From: Bacillota bacterium
Lineage (GTDB): Bacteria; Bacillota; Bacilli; Alicyclobacillales; SLC66
NCBI GenBank assembly: GCA_021821055.1
Contig: JAKACX010000010.1
Location: 1-54,791 of the forward strand
Length of the DNA stretch: 54,791 nucleotides
Reading direction: 5' to 3'
A program made the translations under genes and the position numbers. The notes below the pieces were generated by a model. It did no database searches and was not told the DNA's origin. It saw only the letters and a list, made by a program, of their open reading frames with translations. Positions 17,121-27,134 of this stretch are shown piece after piece; within the stretch, counting starts at the first letter, position 1, and the number at the start of each line of letters is the position of its first letter.

Positions 17121-19449
17121 CCCCGCTGCCGCCTTCGCGTTCGCCGCCCGGCCGCATCTGCTGCACGTGGGGGTGGCTGCGCAGGTAGGTCTCGAGGGCG
17201 CCGCGCAACGCCCCCGTCCCCTTGCCGTGGATGATCGTCACGAGCGGATACCCCGCCACGAGCGCCCTGTCGAGGTAGCGGTCGACCTCCGCGATCGCCT
17301 CTTCGACCCTCGCCCCGCGCATGTCGAGGCTCGGCTTGACGTCCTCCGTCGCCCGCTGGAAGAGCGCCCTCGCCTGCGGCGCCTTGGCCGCTTTGCGCAC
17401 CAATTCCACGCCCTCGCGGCCGATCTTCATCTTCATCGCCCCGAGCGCGACCAGCAGGTCCGACCCGTCCTGCCCGAGTTCGACGACCGTGCCCTGTTGC
17501 CCCGCAAGGGGAAGGACCCGCACCTCGTCCCCGGGTTCGATTCGCTGGCCGGATCCGCGCTGCTTCGCCTGGCGGTGCAGATTCTGCGCCGGGACCAGGT
17601 CCTCCATGCGCCGTCGCACGTCCGACAACTCGTGCTCCTTCACCGCTTCGGAGCGCGCGCGCAGCGCCCGCAACTCCGCCAGCAAATCGTCCGCTTCCCG
17701 TTGCGAACGCCGCAGGTACGCGCGCAGTTCATCGTCCGCGCGCCGCTTGCGCGCCGCGCGCTCTTCCTGTTCCACGCGCTGCCGCTCCAGCCACTGCGCC
17801 TCCACGCGTTCAGCCTCGCCGCGCGCCGCGCGCAGCGCCCGTTCCTCCTCGCGCGCCGCGCTCACACTCTCCTGCAGGCGCCGGATCAGGTCCTCCACGC
17901 GGATCTCCTGCGTCGTCAGGAGGGACTTCGCATGGTCGATAATGCCCTCGGGCAGTCCCAGCCTGCGCGCGATCGCGAAGGCGTTCGACCTGCCCGGCAC
18001 CCCCATCAGCAGCCTGTAGGTCGGCGCCAGCGTCTGCACGTCAAATTCGACGCTGGCGTTGGCGACGCGAGGCGTCGTATACGCGTACGCCTTGAGTTCA
18101 CTGTAGTGCGTCGTCGCCAGCGCGCGCACCCCAAGCTGGCGCAGTTGATCCAGGATCGCCATCGCAAGCGCGGCGCCTTCCGTCGGGTCTGTGCCCGCGC
18201 CGACCTCGTCGAGCAGGACCAGCGAACGGTCGTCCGCCGCCCCCAGGATGCCGACGATCTTCCCCATGTGGCTCGAAAAGGTCGACAGACTGTGCTCGAT
18301 GCTCTGCTCGTCCCCAATATCCGCATACACTTCGGTAAAAAAGCCGATCTCCGTGCCCTCCGCCGCCGGGACAAAAAAGCCGGACAACGCCATCACCGTG
18401 AGCAGGCCGACCGTCTTTAGCGCAACCGTCTTGCCCCCGGTGTTCGGTCCCGTGATGACCAGCAGGGCCGCCTCGTCGCCGATCGCCAGATCCAGCGGCA
18501 CCGCGGTCGCCCGGTCGAGCAGCGGATGGCGTCCGCCGTGGATGCGGATGTGCGGGCTGTCCGGCAGCGCCGGTCGCACGCTGTCCGTCCGGCGGGCGTG
18601 GCGTCCGCGGGCCGTCGCGTAGTCGATCAGGCCCAGGGCCCGGACCGCATCCATATATGCGCGCTCGTGCTCCCCGACGCGCGCGGACAGCTGCGCCAGG
18701 ATGCGCTCGCACTCCCGCTCTTCCTCGGCGCGCAGGCGCTGTATCTCATTGGCCGCCGCAAGGACGCGTTCCGGTTCAACAAAGACTGTCTGTCCCGACG
18801 CCGACTGGTCGTGCACCACGCCGCGAACGTGCTTCTGGTGTTCCGCCTTGACGGCCAGGCAGTAGCGGTCGCCGCGCACGGTGACGATACTGTCCTGCAG
18901 CCAGCGTTGCGCCTGCGCAGACCGGAGCAACTCGTCGAGCGTCCGCTTCATGCGCGCGCGGGCCCCGGAGATCGCGCGCCGCAGCCGATGCAACTCCGGG
19001 CTTGCACTGTCGCGCAACAATCCGTCCTCGTCGAGACACCGCAGCACTTCATCCTCGACATCCCGCGGCGTGGCAAGGCCCTGCGCGTGCGCGTGCAGCC
19101 GAGGCAGGTCAGCGCGTTCCGCCGCGGCTGCAAGCGCGCGGGAAATCCGTCGCGCCGCGCCCGACGTGACAGCGACCGCAAGCAGTTCCGCCGCCGCCGC
19201 GGTCGCCCCGCGCGCGGCGCGCCCCACCGCCGGACGAATGTCCTGCGTATGCGCGAACGGCAGGTCGCCGATGATGCGTTGGATGGCGCCGCCCTCCTCG
19301 GCTTCGTCCAACGCCTCCTGCACGGCTTCGCGCGTCGCAAGCGGGTGCGCCCGCGCGGCCAGTTCCCGCCCGTAGGGCGTCGCGCACTCCTCCCGCACCC
19401 GCGCGGCTATCTTGTCGAATTCCAGCAGCGCCAACACGCGCTCATTCAC
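17098..19449 (-). CDS. mutS2: Endonuclease MutS2
   Basis: MutS-family ATPase with a C-terminal Smr nuclease domain. It is known to suppress homologous recombination and, in Bacillus, to act on collided ribosomes. Walker A is LLVITGPNTGGKTVALKT and the Walker B region is RSLVLLDEVGAGTDPTEGAALAMAI. After the ATPase comes a long charged coiled coil (LRAARGEAERVEAQWLERQR), then the Smr domain with LDMRGARVEEAIAEVDRYLD and HGKGTGALRGAL. The GTG at 19449 gives 783 aa, matching the ~785 aa family length and the usual NERVLALLEFDKI start. The frame runs upstream to 19968 but through the divergent membrane-protein gene, so the longer form is rejected. Confidence 0.95.
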   Translation of the reverse strand: MNERVLALLEFDKIAARVREECATPYGRELAARAHPLATREAVQEALDEAEEGGAIQRIIGDLPFAHTQDIRPAVGRAARGATAAAAELLAVAVTSGAARRISRALAAAAERADLPRLHAHAQGLATPRDVEDEVLRCLDEDGLLRDSASPELHRLRRAISGARARMKRTLDELLRSAQAQRWLQDSIVTVRGDRYCLAVKAEHQKHVRGVVHDQSASGQTVFVEPERVLAAANEIQRLRAEEERECERILAQLSARVGEHERAYMDAVRALGLIDYATARGRHARRTDSVRPALPDSPHIRIHGGRHPLLDRATAVPLDLAIGDEAALLVITGPNTGGKTVALKTVGLLTVMALSGFFVPAAEGTEIGFFTEVYADIGDEQSIEHSLSTFSSHMGKIVGILGAADDRSLVLLDEVGAGTDPTEGAALAMAILDQLRQLGVRALATTHYSELKAYAYTTPRVANASVEFDVQTLAPTYRLLMGVPGRSNAFAIARRLGLPEGIIDHAKSLLTTQEIRVEDLIRRLQESVSAAREEERALRAARGEAERVEAQWLERQRVEQEERAARKRRADDELRAYLRRSQREADDLLAELRALRARSEAVKEHELSDVRRRMEDLVPAQNLHRQAKQRGSGQRIEPGDEVRVLPLAGQQGTVVELGQDGSDLLVALGAMKMKIGREGVELVRKAAKAPQARALFQRATEDVKPSLDMRGARVEEAIAEVDRYLDRALVAGYPLVTIIHGKGTGALRGALETYLRSHPHVQQMRPGGEREGGSGVTVVTLG

Positions 19450-19617
19450 ACGGATCGCCCGCTTTCCATAATGCCAAAGGCTCACTGCAATAATCTCGCC
19501 GTGAGTGGAAACACTAACGCGTAAATCCCCGCCAACGCATCGGCTGTACGGCGGCGAAGTACAGTATCCGCCAGCGCATGGCCCGACATGCTCTGGCGTA
19601 ATGGAGGTGTGCCGCAC

Positions 19618-19959
19618 ATGTTGGGAGCAATCGTGCGATTCGTCGTATCCGCCCTGGTCTTGATGTTCGTGGGGCTGGTGGTTCCCGGATTTTACATCGC
19701 GGGATTCTGGACAGCCGTCCTGGCAGCCATCGTGATCGCTGCCATCGGATGGGTTATCGAACAACTCTTTGGCACCCGAGTGTCTCCTTATTCTCGCGGT
19801 GTTGTGGGATTCATCGTCGCAGCCATCGTGATCTTCGCCGCACAGGCGATTGTCCCCGGCATGCGCGTGACGGTCCTCGGCGCGCTGCTGGCGTCGCTGG
19901 TCATCGGCATCATCGACCTGTTCGTGCCGACGACCATCCGGTCGGACATGCACGACTGA
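19618..19959 (+). CDS. Small four-helix membrane protein (phage holin-like family)
   Basis: 113 aa with about four closely packed hydrophobic segments: AIVRFVVSALVLMFVGLVV, FWTAVLAAIVIAAIGWVI, GVVGFIVAAIVIFAAQAIV and LGALLASLVIGIIDLFV. This pattern fits the Phage_holin_4_2/YvlD-type superfamily, whose members are mostly chromosomal and of unknown role; no phage genes are nearby. The start is the ATG at 19618, with GGAGGTG 8 nt upstream; ten further in-frame codons upstream are rejected. It runs opposite to its neighbours mutS2 and cvpA. Confidence 0.75.
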   Translation: MLGAIVRFVVSALVLMFVGLVVPGFYIAGFWTAVLAAIVIAAIGWVIEQLFGTRVSPYSRGVVGFIVAAIVIFAAQAIVPGMRVTVLGALLASLVIGIIDLFVPTTIRSDMHD

Positions 19960-20182
19960 CGCCGTCATCCCACCGCAGTGACCGGATCCATCATGGACAG
20001 GGTGCGCAAAGGCGCAGGCAAGCCTGCCGCGACGAAGCTTCGGGCCAACTCGCTGCAGGCGTCTGCGTCGCTCCCGCCTGTCTTCTAAGAGTCACTGACT
20101 GCCGCTGCGCCGTCCGGGAATCCGCTGTCATATTCCGCCCACGACCCCTCCGGGCCGCCGGATCCATGCGCGCAATCCGGAC

Positions 20183-20788
20183 TTATGCCGCGCTCCCAGT
20201 ATGGATCGGAGTCCCGCTGCGGATCGACACATGCGGCAGGTTGCCCTCAAGTTTCTGCAGTTCGTGCACCGGAGCCTGAAAGAGCGGCGCCAGGGCCGAG
20301 TTGTGCACCTGTTGGCGCACGGGCGCGTACGGAAGAAACATGGACACGTTGATCAGCACCGCGATGAGCAGAAACGCCACCACGACGCCCGCAACCAGCC
20401 CGGCCATGCGATTGATCAGGGAGAGCACGGGCAGCGACATGACCGCTCCAAGCAGATGGCCGGCGTAACGAATCACGATCAGCGCCAGATAAAACACGAT
20501 CGCGAAGGCGATTACGCCCGAGATCGCCGTCGAAGCGCGCGAAACGGCCGCTGCGCCGCCGAACAGCCGCAGGAGCGGTGCGTTTTGCACGGCATGGCCG
20601 CCGCTAAGCAGGGTGTGCCGGACAAATCCTTCGATCGCCGGCGTCAACAGCCCATGAAACTGCCACGCCGCGATATACGCGACAATCGTGCCGAACAGGC
20701 GGACCAGTTGCGCCACAAAGCCCGTGCGGTAGCCGTCAAAGGCGCTGAACACCAGCACGCCCAATATGATGTAATCCGCTATATCCAC
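20183..20788 (-). CDS. CvpA-family membrane protein
   Basis: 201 aa with four predicted membrane segments: DYIILGVLVFSAFDGYRTGF, LFGTIVAYIAAWQFHGLL, AISGVIAFAIVFYLALIVIRYAG and RMAGLVAGVVVAFLLIAVLINVSMF. The YRTGFVAQLVRLFGTIVAY start is the CvpA signature. CvpA was named for colicin V production and in Bacillus sits between zapA and mutS2, as here; its molecular role is unclear. The start is a GTG at 20788 with only a weak ribosome site. It follows zapA by 41 bp on the same strand. Confidence 0.85.
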   Translation of the reverse strand: MDIADYIILGVLVFSAFDGYRTGFVAQLVRLFGTIVAYIAAWQFHGLLTPAIEGFVRHTLLSGGHAVQNAPLLRLFGGAAAVSRASTAISGVIAFAIVFYLALIVIRYAGHLLGAVMSLPVLSLINRMAGLVAGVVVAFLLIAVLINVSMFLPYAPVRQQVHNSALAPLFQAPVHELQKLEGNLPHVSIRSGTPIHTGSAA

Positions 20789-20829
20789 CGGGAAGACTGC
20801 ACCATCCTCGCCTTGTCGAAGGCCCTGTT

Positions 20830-21108
20830 TCAGTCGCCGTCGCCGTCGTCGGTTTCCAGCGCACGCAACAGCGCATCGTATTCCTGCGCGATCACATCGT
20901 ACTCCTCGGCGAAATTCAGCGCAGTCAATATCGCCAGGGTATTCACATCCAAGCGCCCATTTTGCGCAAACAACTCGTCCATTTTATCGTCCACAAGTTT
21001 CGCTATGCGAGTGAGCCGGTCCGGCGCGCCGGACCCGCGCAACGTGTACTGCCTGCCGAAAATATCCACCTTGACGCGGAACTGCTCATCGCTCACCCGC
21101 TCCACCAC
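20830..21108 (-). CDS. zapA: Cell division protein ZapA
   Basis: Small FtsZ-ring-associated protein that promotes FtsZ bundling. The N-terminal part, RVKVDIFGRQYTLRGSGAPDRLTRIAKLVDDKMDEL, is the ZapA dimerisation domain, followed by a helix (NTLAILTALNFAEEYDVIAQEYDALLRAL) and an acidic DDGDGD tail. Length is 92 aa. The GTG at 21108 is used; no strong ribosome site is visible, and a GTG at 21096 is an alternative. The order pheT-zapA-cvpA-mutS2 matches Bacillus. Confidence 0.9.
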   Translation of the reverse strand: MVERVSDEQFRVKVDIFGRQYTLRGSGAPDRLTRIAKLVDDKMDELFAQNGRLDVNTLAILTALNFAEEYDVIAQEYDALLRALETDDGDGD

Positions 21109-21167
21109 CGATACGATTGGTTCCGTCTCCTACTTCTTCGCGACGGTCGTACAAAATCCTGCATGCC

Positions 21168-21202
21168 GCGGCGCTTGACTCCGCCCGGATTTCCATCGTC
21201 CG
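21168..21202. repeat. 35-bp dispersed repeat, copy 1
   Basis: Matches 29414-29448 at 30 of 35 positions; the first 16 bases (GCGGCGCTTGACTCCG) and a later ATTTCCATCG are identical. Both copies are intergenic and in the same orientation. This copy lies between the zapA start and the pheT stop, beside a perfect 8-bp hairpin at 21203-21224 (GCGCCGGA arm). Confidence 0.75.
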
Positions 21203-21224
21203 GCGCCGGATGGACGTCCGGCGC
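21203..21224 (-). terminator. Hairpin downstream of pheT
   Basis: Perfect 8-bp stem (GCGCCGGA/TCCGGCGC) with a 6-nt loop, 11 bp beyond the pheT stop. There is no U-run, so it may be an mRNA-stabilising stem or part of the adjacent dispersed repeat rather than a true terminator. Confidence 0.4.
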
Positions 21225-21234
21225 AAGCTAGTCC

Positions 21235-23685
21235 CTACTGCGCCCGCAGTTCGGCCCCGACGTCTCGCGCGGCGCCCGCCAAAGCCGCCGCAACCGACCC
21301 GTTAATCTCGTCATCCGTAAGCGTCCGGTCGTCTGCCTGAAACACGAGCCGCAGTCCGATACTGCGCCGCCCGTCGCCTGTGGCGCCGCCAGAAAACACG
21401 TCGAACACCCGCACATCCGCCAGGAGGGGTCCGGCCGCCTTGCGCACGGCGGACAGCAGTTGTTGCGCCGTGACGGCGTCCGCCACGACCAGCGCCAGAT
21501 CGCGCTCACTCGCCGGATGGCGCGGCAACCGCTGAACGTGCAGTCTGGTTCGCGCTAGGGAGTCGAGCGCGTCGAAATCAACCTCAAAGTAGTACGCCCT
21601 GTGCAGGTCGAAACGCTCCGCCACGGTCGTGCGCACCTGTCCGAAAAGCGCGATCTGCAACCCTCCGATGGTGAACATCGCCGCCTGGCCCGGCTGGAAA
21701 TACGGCGACGTGTCCGGCGCGGCCTCAACCGCCCGGCGAGAGACTCCCGCACAGTCCAGAATGTCTTCCACCATGCCCGAGACGTCAAAAAAGTCGAACG
21801 CGCGCGCCGCTCCTTGCCATCCTCCCGCGTCTGCCCGGCCAGAGAGCAGCCCCGCCAGCATGCGCGCTTCGCCCGGCTGTTCCTCGACCGGCAGGCGCAG
21901 CGGATAAAAGACGGCGCCCAGTTCGAAGATGCGGATGTCCGGTGCGCGCCGGTTCGCATTGTACTGCGCCACCTCCAGCAGCGACGGCAGCATCGTTGTG
22001 CGCAGGACCGCGCGCTCTTCGGACAGCGGATTGTCGAGAGCGGCAGCCTGGCGCAGCGGGTGCCCCTCGACGATGGCCGCCTTCTCCAATTGCGCGTGGG
22101 ACGTCAGCGTGTAGGTCCACACTTCCTGCAGTCCGCGGGACAGCAGAAAATGGCGCAGGCTTCGCTGCAGGTGCTGGCGCGGCGTGAGTCCGCCGGCGGT
22201 GAGTTCTCCCTCCATCAGCGTCGCCGGAATGCGGTCGTATCCCGCCAGCCGTGCAAACTCTTCCGCGACGTCCTCCTGCGCCGCCACGTCCGCCCGGCGC
22301 GACGGCACCGAGACGCGCAACCTGTCCCCGCCCGGCGCACCGTCCGCGCGCACGGCAAAACCGAGCCGCCCGCACACCATCGTGAGTTCTTGCGCCGTCA
22401 CCTCGTAGCCGAGCAGACCGCCGATGGCGGCAGGCGACACGACAACCTCGACCGCGGTTTCGTCCGCATCGGGCAACGCTCCGGCAAACACGGGCGCACC
22501 CGCCCGTCCGGCGGCGTGGCGCTCCAAGAGCGCAACAGCGCGGGCCAGGGCGGGTTTGACGACGGCAGGGTCGACGCCGCGCTCAAACCGCTGTTCCGCC
22601 TCCGAACGCAGTTGCAGCGCCTTCCCCGTCTTTCTCGTCTGCAGCGGATCGAAGCGCGCCGACTCAATCACCACCGTGCGCGTCGCGCCGGTCACCTCAC
22701 TGTCGCGGCCTCCCATGACGCCCGCCAGCCCCAGCGCCTTGCGCCCATCCGCGATCAGGGTGACGTCCGGCCACAGTCTGCGCGTCTGGCCGTCGAGCGT
22801 CGCGACCTCCTCGTCGTCCCTCGCCTGGCGCACGACAATCCCGCCATCCGCGATCGCGTCGTAGTCAAACGCGTGCAGCGGTTGTCCCCACTCGTACATG
22901 ACGTAGTTTGTGATATCGACAATATTTCCCGTCGGACGCACGCCGACCGCCAGCAGCCGCATCTGCATCCAGATCGGCGCAGGTCCCGGAACCACGCCTG
23001 CCACCACCTGCGCCGCGTACCCCTGGCACAGGTCCGTGTCGATGCGCACCGACAGCGGGAACTCACCGGCGCGAAGCCGCGGGCTCTGCGCGTCGTCCGG
23101 CATCCGCACCGCGCGGCCGTACAGCGCCGCCACCTCGTAGGCCACGCCGCGCAGCGAAAGACAGTCTCCGCGGTTGGGCGTGAGTTCCAGTTCCAGCACC
23201 ACGTCGTCAAATCCGAGGTAGGCGGCGACAGGCTCGCCGACTCGCGCGTCGTCTTGCAGCACGAGGATGCCGGACGTCTGTTCCTTTGGCAAAAGCTTCG
23301 TGTTCAGGCCGATTTCGGCCGCCGAGCAGACCATGCCCTCGGACACGACGCCCCGCAACTTCGAGCGTGTGATCGCTCCACCCGGCAGCACCGCGCCGTC
23401 GCACGCCACTGGCACCTTCTGGCCTGCGGCGACATTTGCCGCGCCGCACACGATCGCAAGCGGCGACGCCGCCCCCACGTCGACCGTGCACACCCGCAGA
23501 CGGTCGGCGTCCGGATGCGCCGCGACCGACAGGACACGGCCGACCACCACGCCCGGCAAAGACGGCCCGAGACGCTCCATCCACTCCACGGGGATGCCTG
23601 CGTTCGTCAGGTCCGACGCCGTCTGCTCCGGCGTCAGGCCCGACAGGTCCACGTACTCAGCGAGCCAGTTCCACGTGATTTTCAA
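21235..23685 (-). CDS. pheT: Phenylalanine--tRNA ligase beta subunit
   Basis: Beta subunit of the (alpha-beta)2 enzyme; it contributes tRNA binding and editing. Domains in order: EMAP/tRNA-binding domain (VVVGRVLSVAAHPDADRLRVC, about 45-150), B3/B4 editing domain (ELTPNRGDCLSLRGVAYEVAALYG), B5 domains, a catalytic-like core, and a C-terminal ferredoxin-fold anticodon-binding domain (LPRHPASERDLALVV to the end). Length is 816 aa, normal for the family. The start is a TTG at 23685, 6 nt after AAGGGGGG, and lies 12 bp from the pheS stop. Confidence 0.97.
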   Translation of the reverse strand: MKITWNWLAEYVDLSGLTPEQTASDLTNAGIPVEWMERLGPSLPGVVVGRVLSVAAHPDADRLRVCTVDVGAASPLAIVCGAANVAAGQKVPVACDGAVLPGGAITRSKLRGVVSEGMVCSAAEIGLNTKLLPKEQTSGILVLQDDARVGEPVAAYLGFDDVVLELELTPNRGDCLSLRGVAYEVAALYGRAVRMPDDAQSPRLRAGEFPLSVRIDTDLCQGYAAQVVAGVVPGPAPIWMQMRLLAVGVRPTGNIVDITNYVMYEWGQPLHAFDYDAIADGGIVVRQARDDEEVATLDGQTRRLWPDVTLIADGRKALGLAGVMGGRDSEVTGATRTVVIESARFDPLQTRKTGKALQLRSEAEQRFERGVDPAVVKPALARAVALLERHAAGRAGAPVFAGALPDADETAVEVVVSPAAIGGLLGYEVTAQELTMVCGRLGFAVRADGAPGGDRLRVSVPSRRADVAAQEDVAEEFARLAGYDRIPATLMEGELTAGGLTPRQHLQRSLRHFLLSRGLQEVWTYTLTSHAQLEKAAIVEGHPLRQAAALDNPLSEERAVLRTTMLPSLLEVAQYNANRRAPDIRIFELGAVFYPLRLPVEEQPGEARMLAGLLSGRADAGGWQGAARAFDFFDVSGMVEDILDCAGVSRRAVEAAPDTSPYFQPGQAAMFTIGGLQIALFGQVRTTVAERFDLHRAYYFEVDFDALDSLARTRLHVQRLPRHPASERDLALVVADAVTAQQLLSAVRKAAGPLLADVRVFDVFSGGATGDGRRSIGLRLVFQADDRTLTDDEINGSVAAALAGAARDVGAELRAQ

Positions 23686-23697
23686 GCCGTTCCCCCC

Positions 23698-24738
23698 TTA
23701 CAGGACCACGCCGGCAAACTGGCGCAGAAAACGCAGATCATTCACATAAAAATCCCTTATGTCCTCCACGCGGTAGAGCAGCATGGCAATCCGCTCCACG
23801 CCCATGCCAAACGCGAATCCGCTCACCTGCGCCGGGTCGTAGCCGTTCATGCGCAACACGTTGGGGTGCACCATGCCGCAGCCCAGGATCTCGATCCAGC
23901 CCGTCTGCTTGCACGTCGCGCAGCCCGCGCCGCCGCAGTGAATGCAGCGCACGTCAAGTTCCGCGCTCGGTTCGGTGAACGGAAAGAAACTCGGCCGCAA
24001 CCTGACCTGCTGGTCGCCGCCGTACATCGCGCGCGCAAAGGCGAGCAGCGTGCCCTTGAGATCGCTCATGCGCACCCCCCGGCCGACGACGAGCCCCTCG
24101 CACTGCGTGAAGGCGTGCGAGTGCGTCGCATCGTCGTCGTCACGCCGGTAGACGCGTCCGGGGACGATGATGCGCAGCGGCGAATTCGGCGCGCTGCGCT
24201 CCAGCGTGCGCGCCTGCACAGGAGACGTGTGGGTGCGCAGCAAGAGGTCCCCGGTGAGGAAAAACGTGTCCTGCATGTCACGCGCGGGGTGTTCCGGCGG
24301 AAAATTGAGCGCGGTGAAGTTGTAGTGGTCCAGTTCCACCTCTGGACCGTCCGCCACGGTGAACCCGAGTCCGACGAAGATGTCCTCAAGACGGCGGATC
24401 ACCCTTTGCAATGGATGCTCGGCGCCAGGCGGGTTGCGTCTCCCCGGCAGCGTGACATCCACCGCCTCGGCGCGCTCGCGCGCCTCATCCGCGGCGCGCG
24501 CCGCCAGTTCCCGCTGCGCCGCGTACCCGGCTTCCAGCGCATCGCGCACGCGGTTTGCGACCATCCCCACGGCGGGTCGCCGGTCTGCAGGCAACGCGCC
24601 CATGCCGCGCAGGACTTCCGCGAGTTCACCCTTCTTGCCGAGGAACGTGATCCGCCAGTCTTCCAGCGGCCCCGCTCCATCGAGCCTGGCCAACTCCGCC
24701 AACGCCCGTCGCTGCAGATCCTGCAGGCGCTCTTCCAC
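23698..24738 (-). CDS. pheS: Phenylalanine--tRNA ligase alpha subunit
   Basis: Catalytic subunit. It has an N-terminal coiled-coil tRNA-binding arm (about 1-90). The class II motifs include motif 2 (SPVQARTLERS and IIVPGRVYRRDDDDATHSHAFTQ) and motif 3 (VSGFAFGMGVERIAMLLYRV). A Cys-containing stretch (CIHCGGAGCATCKQTGWIEILG) is normal for PheS. The GTG at 24738 is chosen (346 aa) because AGGGGG lies 7 nt upstream; the adjacent GTG at 24741 is equally in frame. The open frame to 24942 crosses a terminator and is rejected. No T-box precedes this operon. Confidence 0.96.
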   Translation of the reverse strand: MEERLQDLQRRALAELARLDGAGPLEDWRITFLGKKGELAEVLRGMGALPADRRPAVGMVANRVRDALEAGYAAQRELAARAADEARERAEAVDVTLPGRRNPPGAEHPLQRVIRRLEDIFVGLGFTVADGPEVELDHYNFTALNFPPEHPARDMQDTFFLTGDLLLRTHTSPVQARTLERSAPNSPLRIIVPGRVYRRDDDDATHSHAFTQCEGLVVGRGVRMSDLKGTLLAFARAMYGGDQQVRLRPSFFPFTEPSAELDVRCIHCGGAGCATCKQTGWIEILGCGMVHPNVLRMNGYDPAQVSGFAFGMGVERIAMLLYRVEDIRDFYVNDLRFLRQFAGVVL

Positions 24739-24810
24739 CACGCCGCCCCCTCTTGAACACAGGATATGTACATGATGCCAACGAGCCAAGCGCCACTTGT
24801 TCCCACTAAT

Positions 24811-24838
24811 AAAAAAAGCCTTCCGGCCCACCGGAGCG
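24811..24838 (-). terminator. Intrinsic terminator after the TrmH-family gene
   Basis: On the minus strand a short GC stem (TCCGG/CCGGA with a TGGG loop and flanking G-C pair) is followed by T7 at 24817-24811. It separates the methyltransferase gene from pheS. Confidence 0.7.
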
Positions 24839-24883
24839 CACGCCCGAAGTGTGGACTCATCAGACGTGTCCAAGCCAAGTCCG

Positions 24884-25750
24884 TCAGAGCACCCGTTGCC
24901 GCAGCGCCTCATACAGCACCACAGAGGCGGCAATGCCGGCATTGAGCGACTCGGCGCCGCCCGGCATGGGCAAAGCGAACGTCCCCGCGCAGCGGTCCAT
25001 CAGCTCCGCCGACAGTCCGTCGGCCTCCGCTCCGACCGCCACCGCCACCCGGCCCTGCAGTGGCGTCTGGAACAGCGTCGAGACTGCGCGCGCGTCCGCC
25101 CCGAGGAGCGTGAACCCGTCCGCAAGCAGTTGTTCCGCCGCCGCTTTGGCGGGCGCCTGCACCACGGTCAGGTGCGCGAGAGCGCCCATCGAAGCCCGTA
25201 CGACCTTCGGATTGTATGGATCGACAGAACCGTCCGTGACGATCGCCGCCCGACAGCCGACCGCGTGGGCGGTGCGGAGCATCGCGCCGAGGTTTCCCGG
25301 ATCGCGGACGCCGTCCGCGACCAGCACCACATCCGCGCATCCCGCCGCGGCCACGCTCCTCGGCCCTTCCATCGCAGACAAGTCCGCCCCTGCTGCAGGC
25401 CGAATCGCCTCCCGCAGAGCCGACGCAAGCGTCGCCGACGCCGTGCGCACGATCGCAAGCGCCCCCTGCGGGTGATCCGTGTCAGCCACGCACGCGAAGA
25501 CGGACGACGTCAGTTCCACAACCGGGATCCCGCGCGCCTGCGCGCGCTCGGCCAGTTCCAGAGCCGCCTCGCCCTTCGCTCCGAACGTGTCAAACAAGAC
25601 CGTCTGAATCGCGGCGCCAGCGTCGAGGTACTCCCTGACGAGCAAGACGCCTTCGGCAGCGTACAGACCGGTCTTCTCCCTCTGCCTGCGTTCCTTGAGG
25701 GCCGCCCACCGCTTCACGCGGGGATTGTGCGGCGAAGTCAACAATTCCAC
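24884..25750 (-). CDS. TrmH/SpoU-family RNA 2'-O-methyltransferase
   Basis: SPOUT-fold methyltransferase. The three motifs are visible: VLVADGVRDPGNLGAMLRTAHAVG, VAVAVGAEADGLSAELMDRC and ALPMPGGAESLNAGIAASVVLYEALRQ, which together form the SAM-binding knot. The N-terminal domain (PHNPRVKRWAALKERRQREKTGLYAAEG) is the L30e-like RNA-binding part seen in YsgA-type proteins. It sits between rplT and pheS, the usual position of ysgA in Bacillus. The precise rRNA target is not known to me. The start is a GTG at 25750 with a weak site; 288 aa is slightly longer than YsgA (~250). Confidence 0.88.
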   Translation of the reverse strand: MELLTSPHNPRVKRWAALKERRQREKTGLYAAEGVLLVREYLDAGAAIQTVLFDTFGAKGEAALELAERAQARGIPVVELTSSVFACVADTDHPQGALAIVRTASATLASALREAIRPAAGADLSAMEGPRSVAAAGCADVVLVADGVRDPGNLGAMLRTAHAVGCRAAIVTDGSVDPYNPKVVRASMGALAHLTVVQAPAKAAAEQLLADGFTLLGADARAVSTLFQTPLQGRVAVAVGAEADGLSAELMDRCAGTFALPMPGGAESLNAGIAASVVLYEALRQRVL

Positions 25751-25823
25751 TTTGGCACCGCCGTCATCGTGTTACCGCGAAGGGGTCCGCACAGCGCCGC
25801 CTTCCCGCGGCACAGGGCAGCCG

Positions 25824-26183
25824 TCAGGCGTCCAGTTTCGCCTTGGCGGCAACCGCGAGTTCGCGAAACGCGTTCATGTCCGTAACAGCCAGATCGGCGA
25901 GCATCTTGCGATTGACCTCGATACCCGACTGCTTCAGGCCGTACATCAGCCTGCTGTAGGAAAGCCCGTTCATGCGCGCCGCGGCGTTGATCCGCTGGAT
26001 CCACAGACGGCGAAAATCACGCTTGCGCACCCGCCTGTCCCGGTACGCGTACATCAGGGACTTCATGACCTGCTGGTTGGCGGTGCGGAAAAGACGGTGC
26101 TTGGAGCCATAGTAGCCTTTGGCCAATTTCAGGATCTTCTTGTGCCGGCGGCGGGTGACCGTTCCGCCCTTGACTCTTGCCAT
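25824..26183 (-). CDS. rplT: 50S ribosomal protein L20
   Basis: Binds 23S rRNA early in assembly and in Firmicutes also represses the infC-rpmI-rplT operon. [23 protein letters not shown] and the [23 protein letters not shown] block are typical. The length of 119 aa is standard. The ATG at 26183 has GGGAGG upstream; the 28-codon extension in frame is rejected. Confidence 0.98.
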   Translation of the reverse strand: MARVKGGTVTRRRHKKILKLAKGYYGSKHRLFRTANQQVMKSLMYAYRDRRVRKRDFRRLWIQRINAAARMNGLSYSRLMYGLKQSGIEVNRKMLADLAVTDMNAFRELAVAAKAKLDA

Positions 26184-26335
26184 CTCAATAATCCTCCCAC
26201 AGCGGTGAATCCGCATGGTCCGGCAGACGCCGGGCAACATGCCCACCGCACATCGTCTCTGCTGCACAATCCGTCAAAGTATACGGTGTCGTCGCGCTGT
26301 CCGCTCAATGGCGGCGTCGCCAGAAAAACATCATT

Positions 26336-26533
26336 TTACAGATATGCCAACAACTGCTTCAGACGCCTGACATCGCCCGGCGCCATCGTCGTGGAGCGCC
26401 GCAACTGGCGTTTTTGTTTCGGCGACTTCGCGGAGAACATGTGATTCCGAAACGAGTGGCTGCGCTTGATCTTGCCCGAGCCCGTCTTGGAAAAGCGCTT
26501 CGCCGCGCCGCGGTGTGTTTTCATCTTTGGCAT
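26336..26533 (-). CDS. rpmI: 50S ribosomal protein L35
   Basis: 65 aa, beginning [24 protein letters not shown], the family signature. It lies between infC and rplT in the conserved order. The 152-bp gap to rplT is larger than usual; on the minus strand it contains TATACT at 26283-26278 with a TTGAGC 19 bp upstream, a possible weak internal promoter that I do not call. Confidence 0.98.
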   Translation of the reverse strand: MPKMKTHRGAAKRFSKTGSGKIKRSHSFRNHMFSAKSPKQKRQLRRSTTMAPGDVRRLKQLLAYL

Positions 26534-26600
26534 GTTTTTGCAAACCTCCATCTGTCTGGACCAGTCGACGGCGGCCGTCGACGGGCGACCCATGGCCGCG

Positions 26601-27134
<534 letters not shown>

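Noticed and set aside
19993-20088. 31-codon + strand frame MDRVRKGAG...
   Set aside because: No ribosome site and no recognisable product.
21601-24756. 1051-codon + strand open frame
   Set aside because: Exact shadow of pheT and pheS, Arg/Ala/His-rich with no domain.
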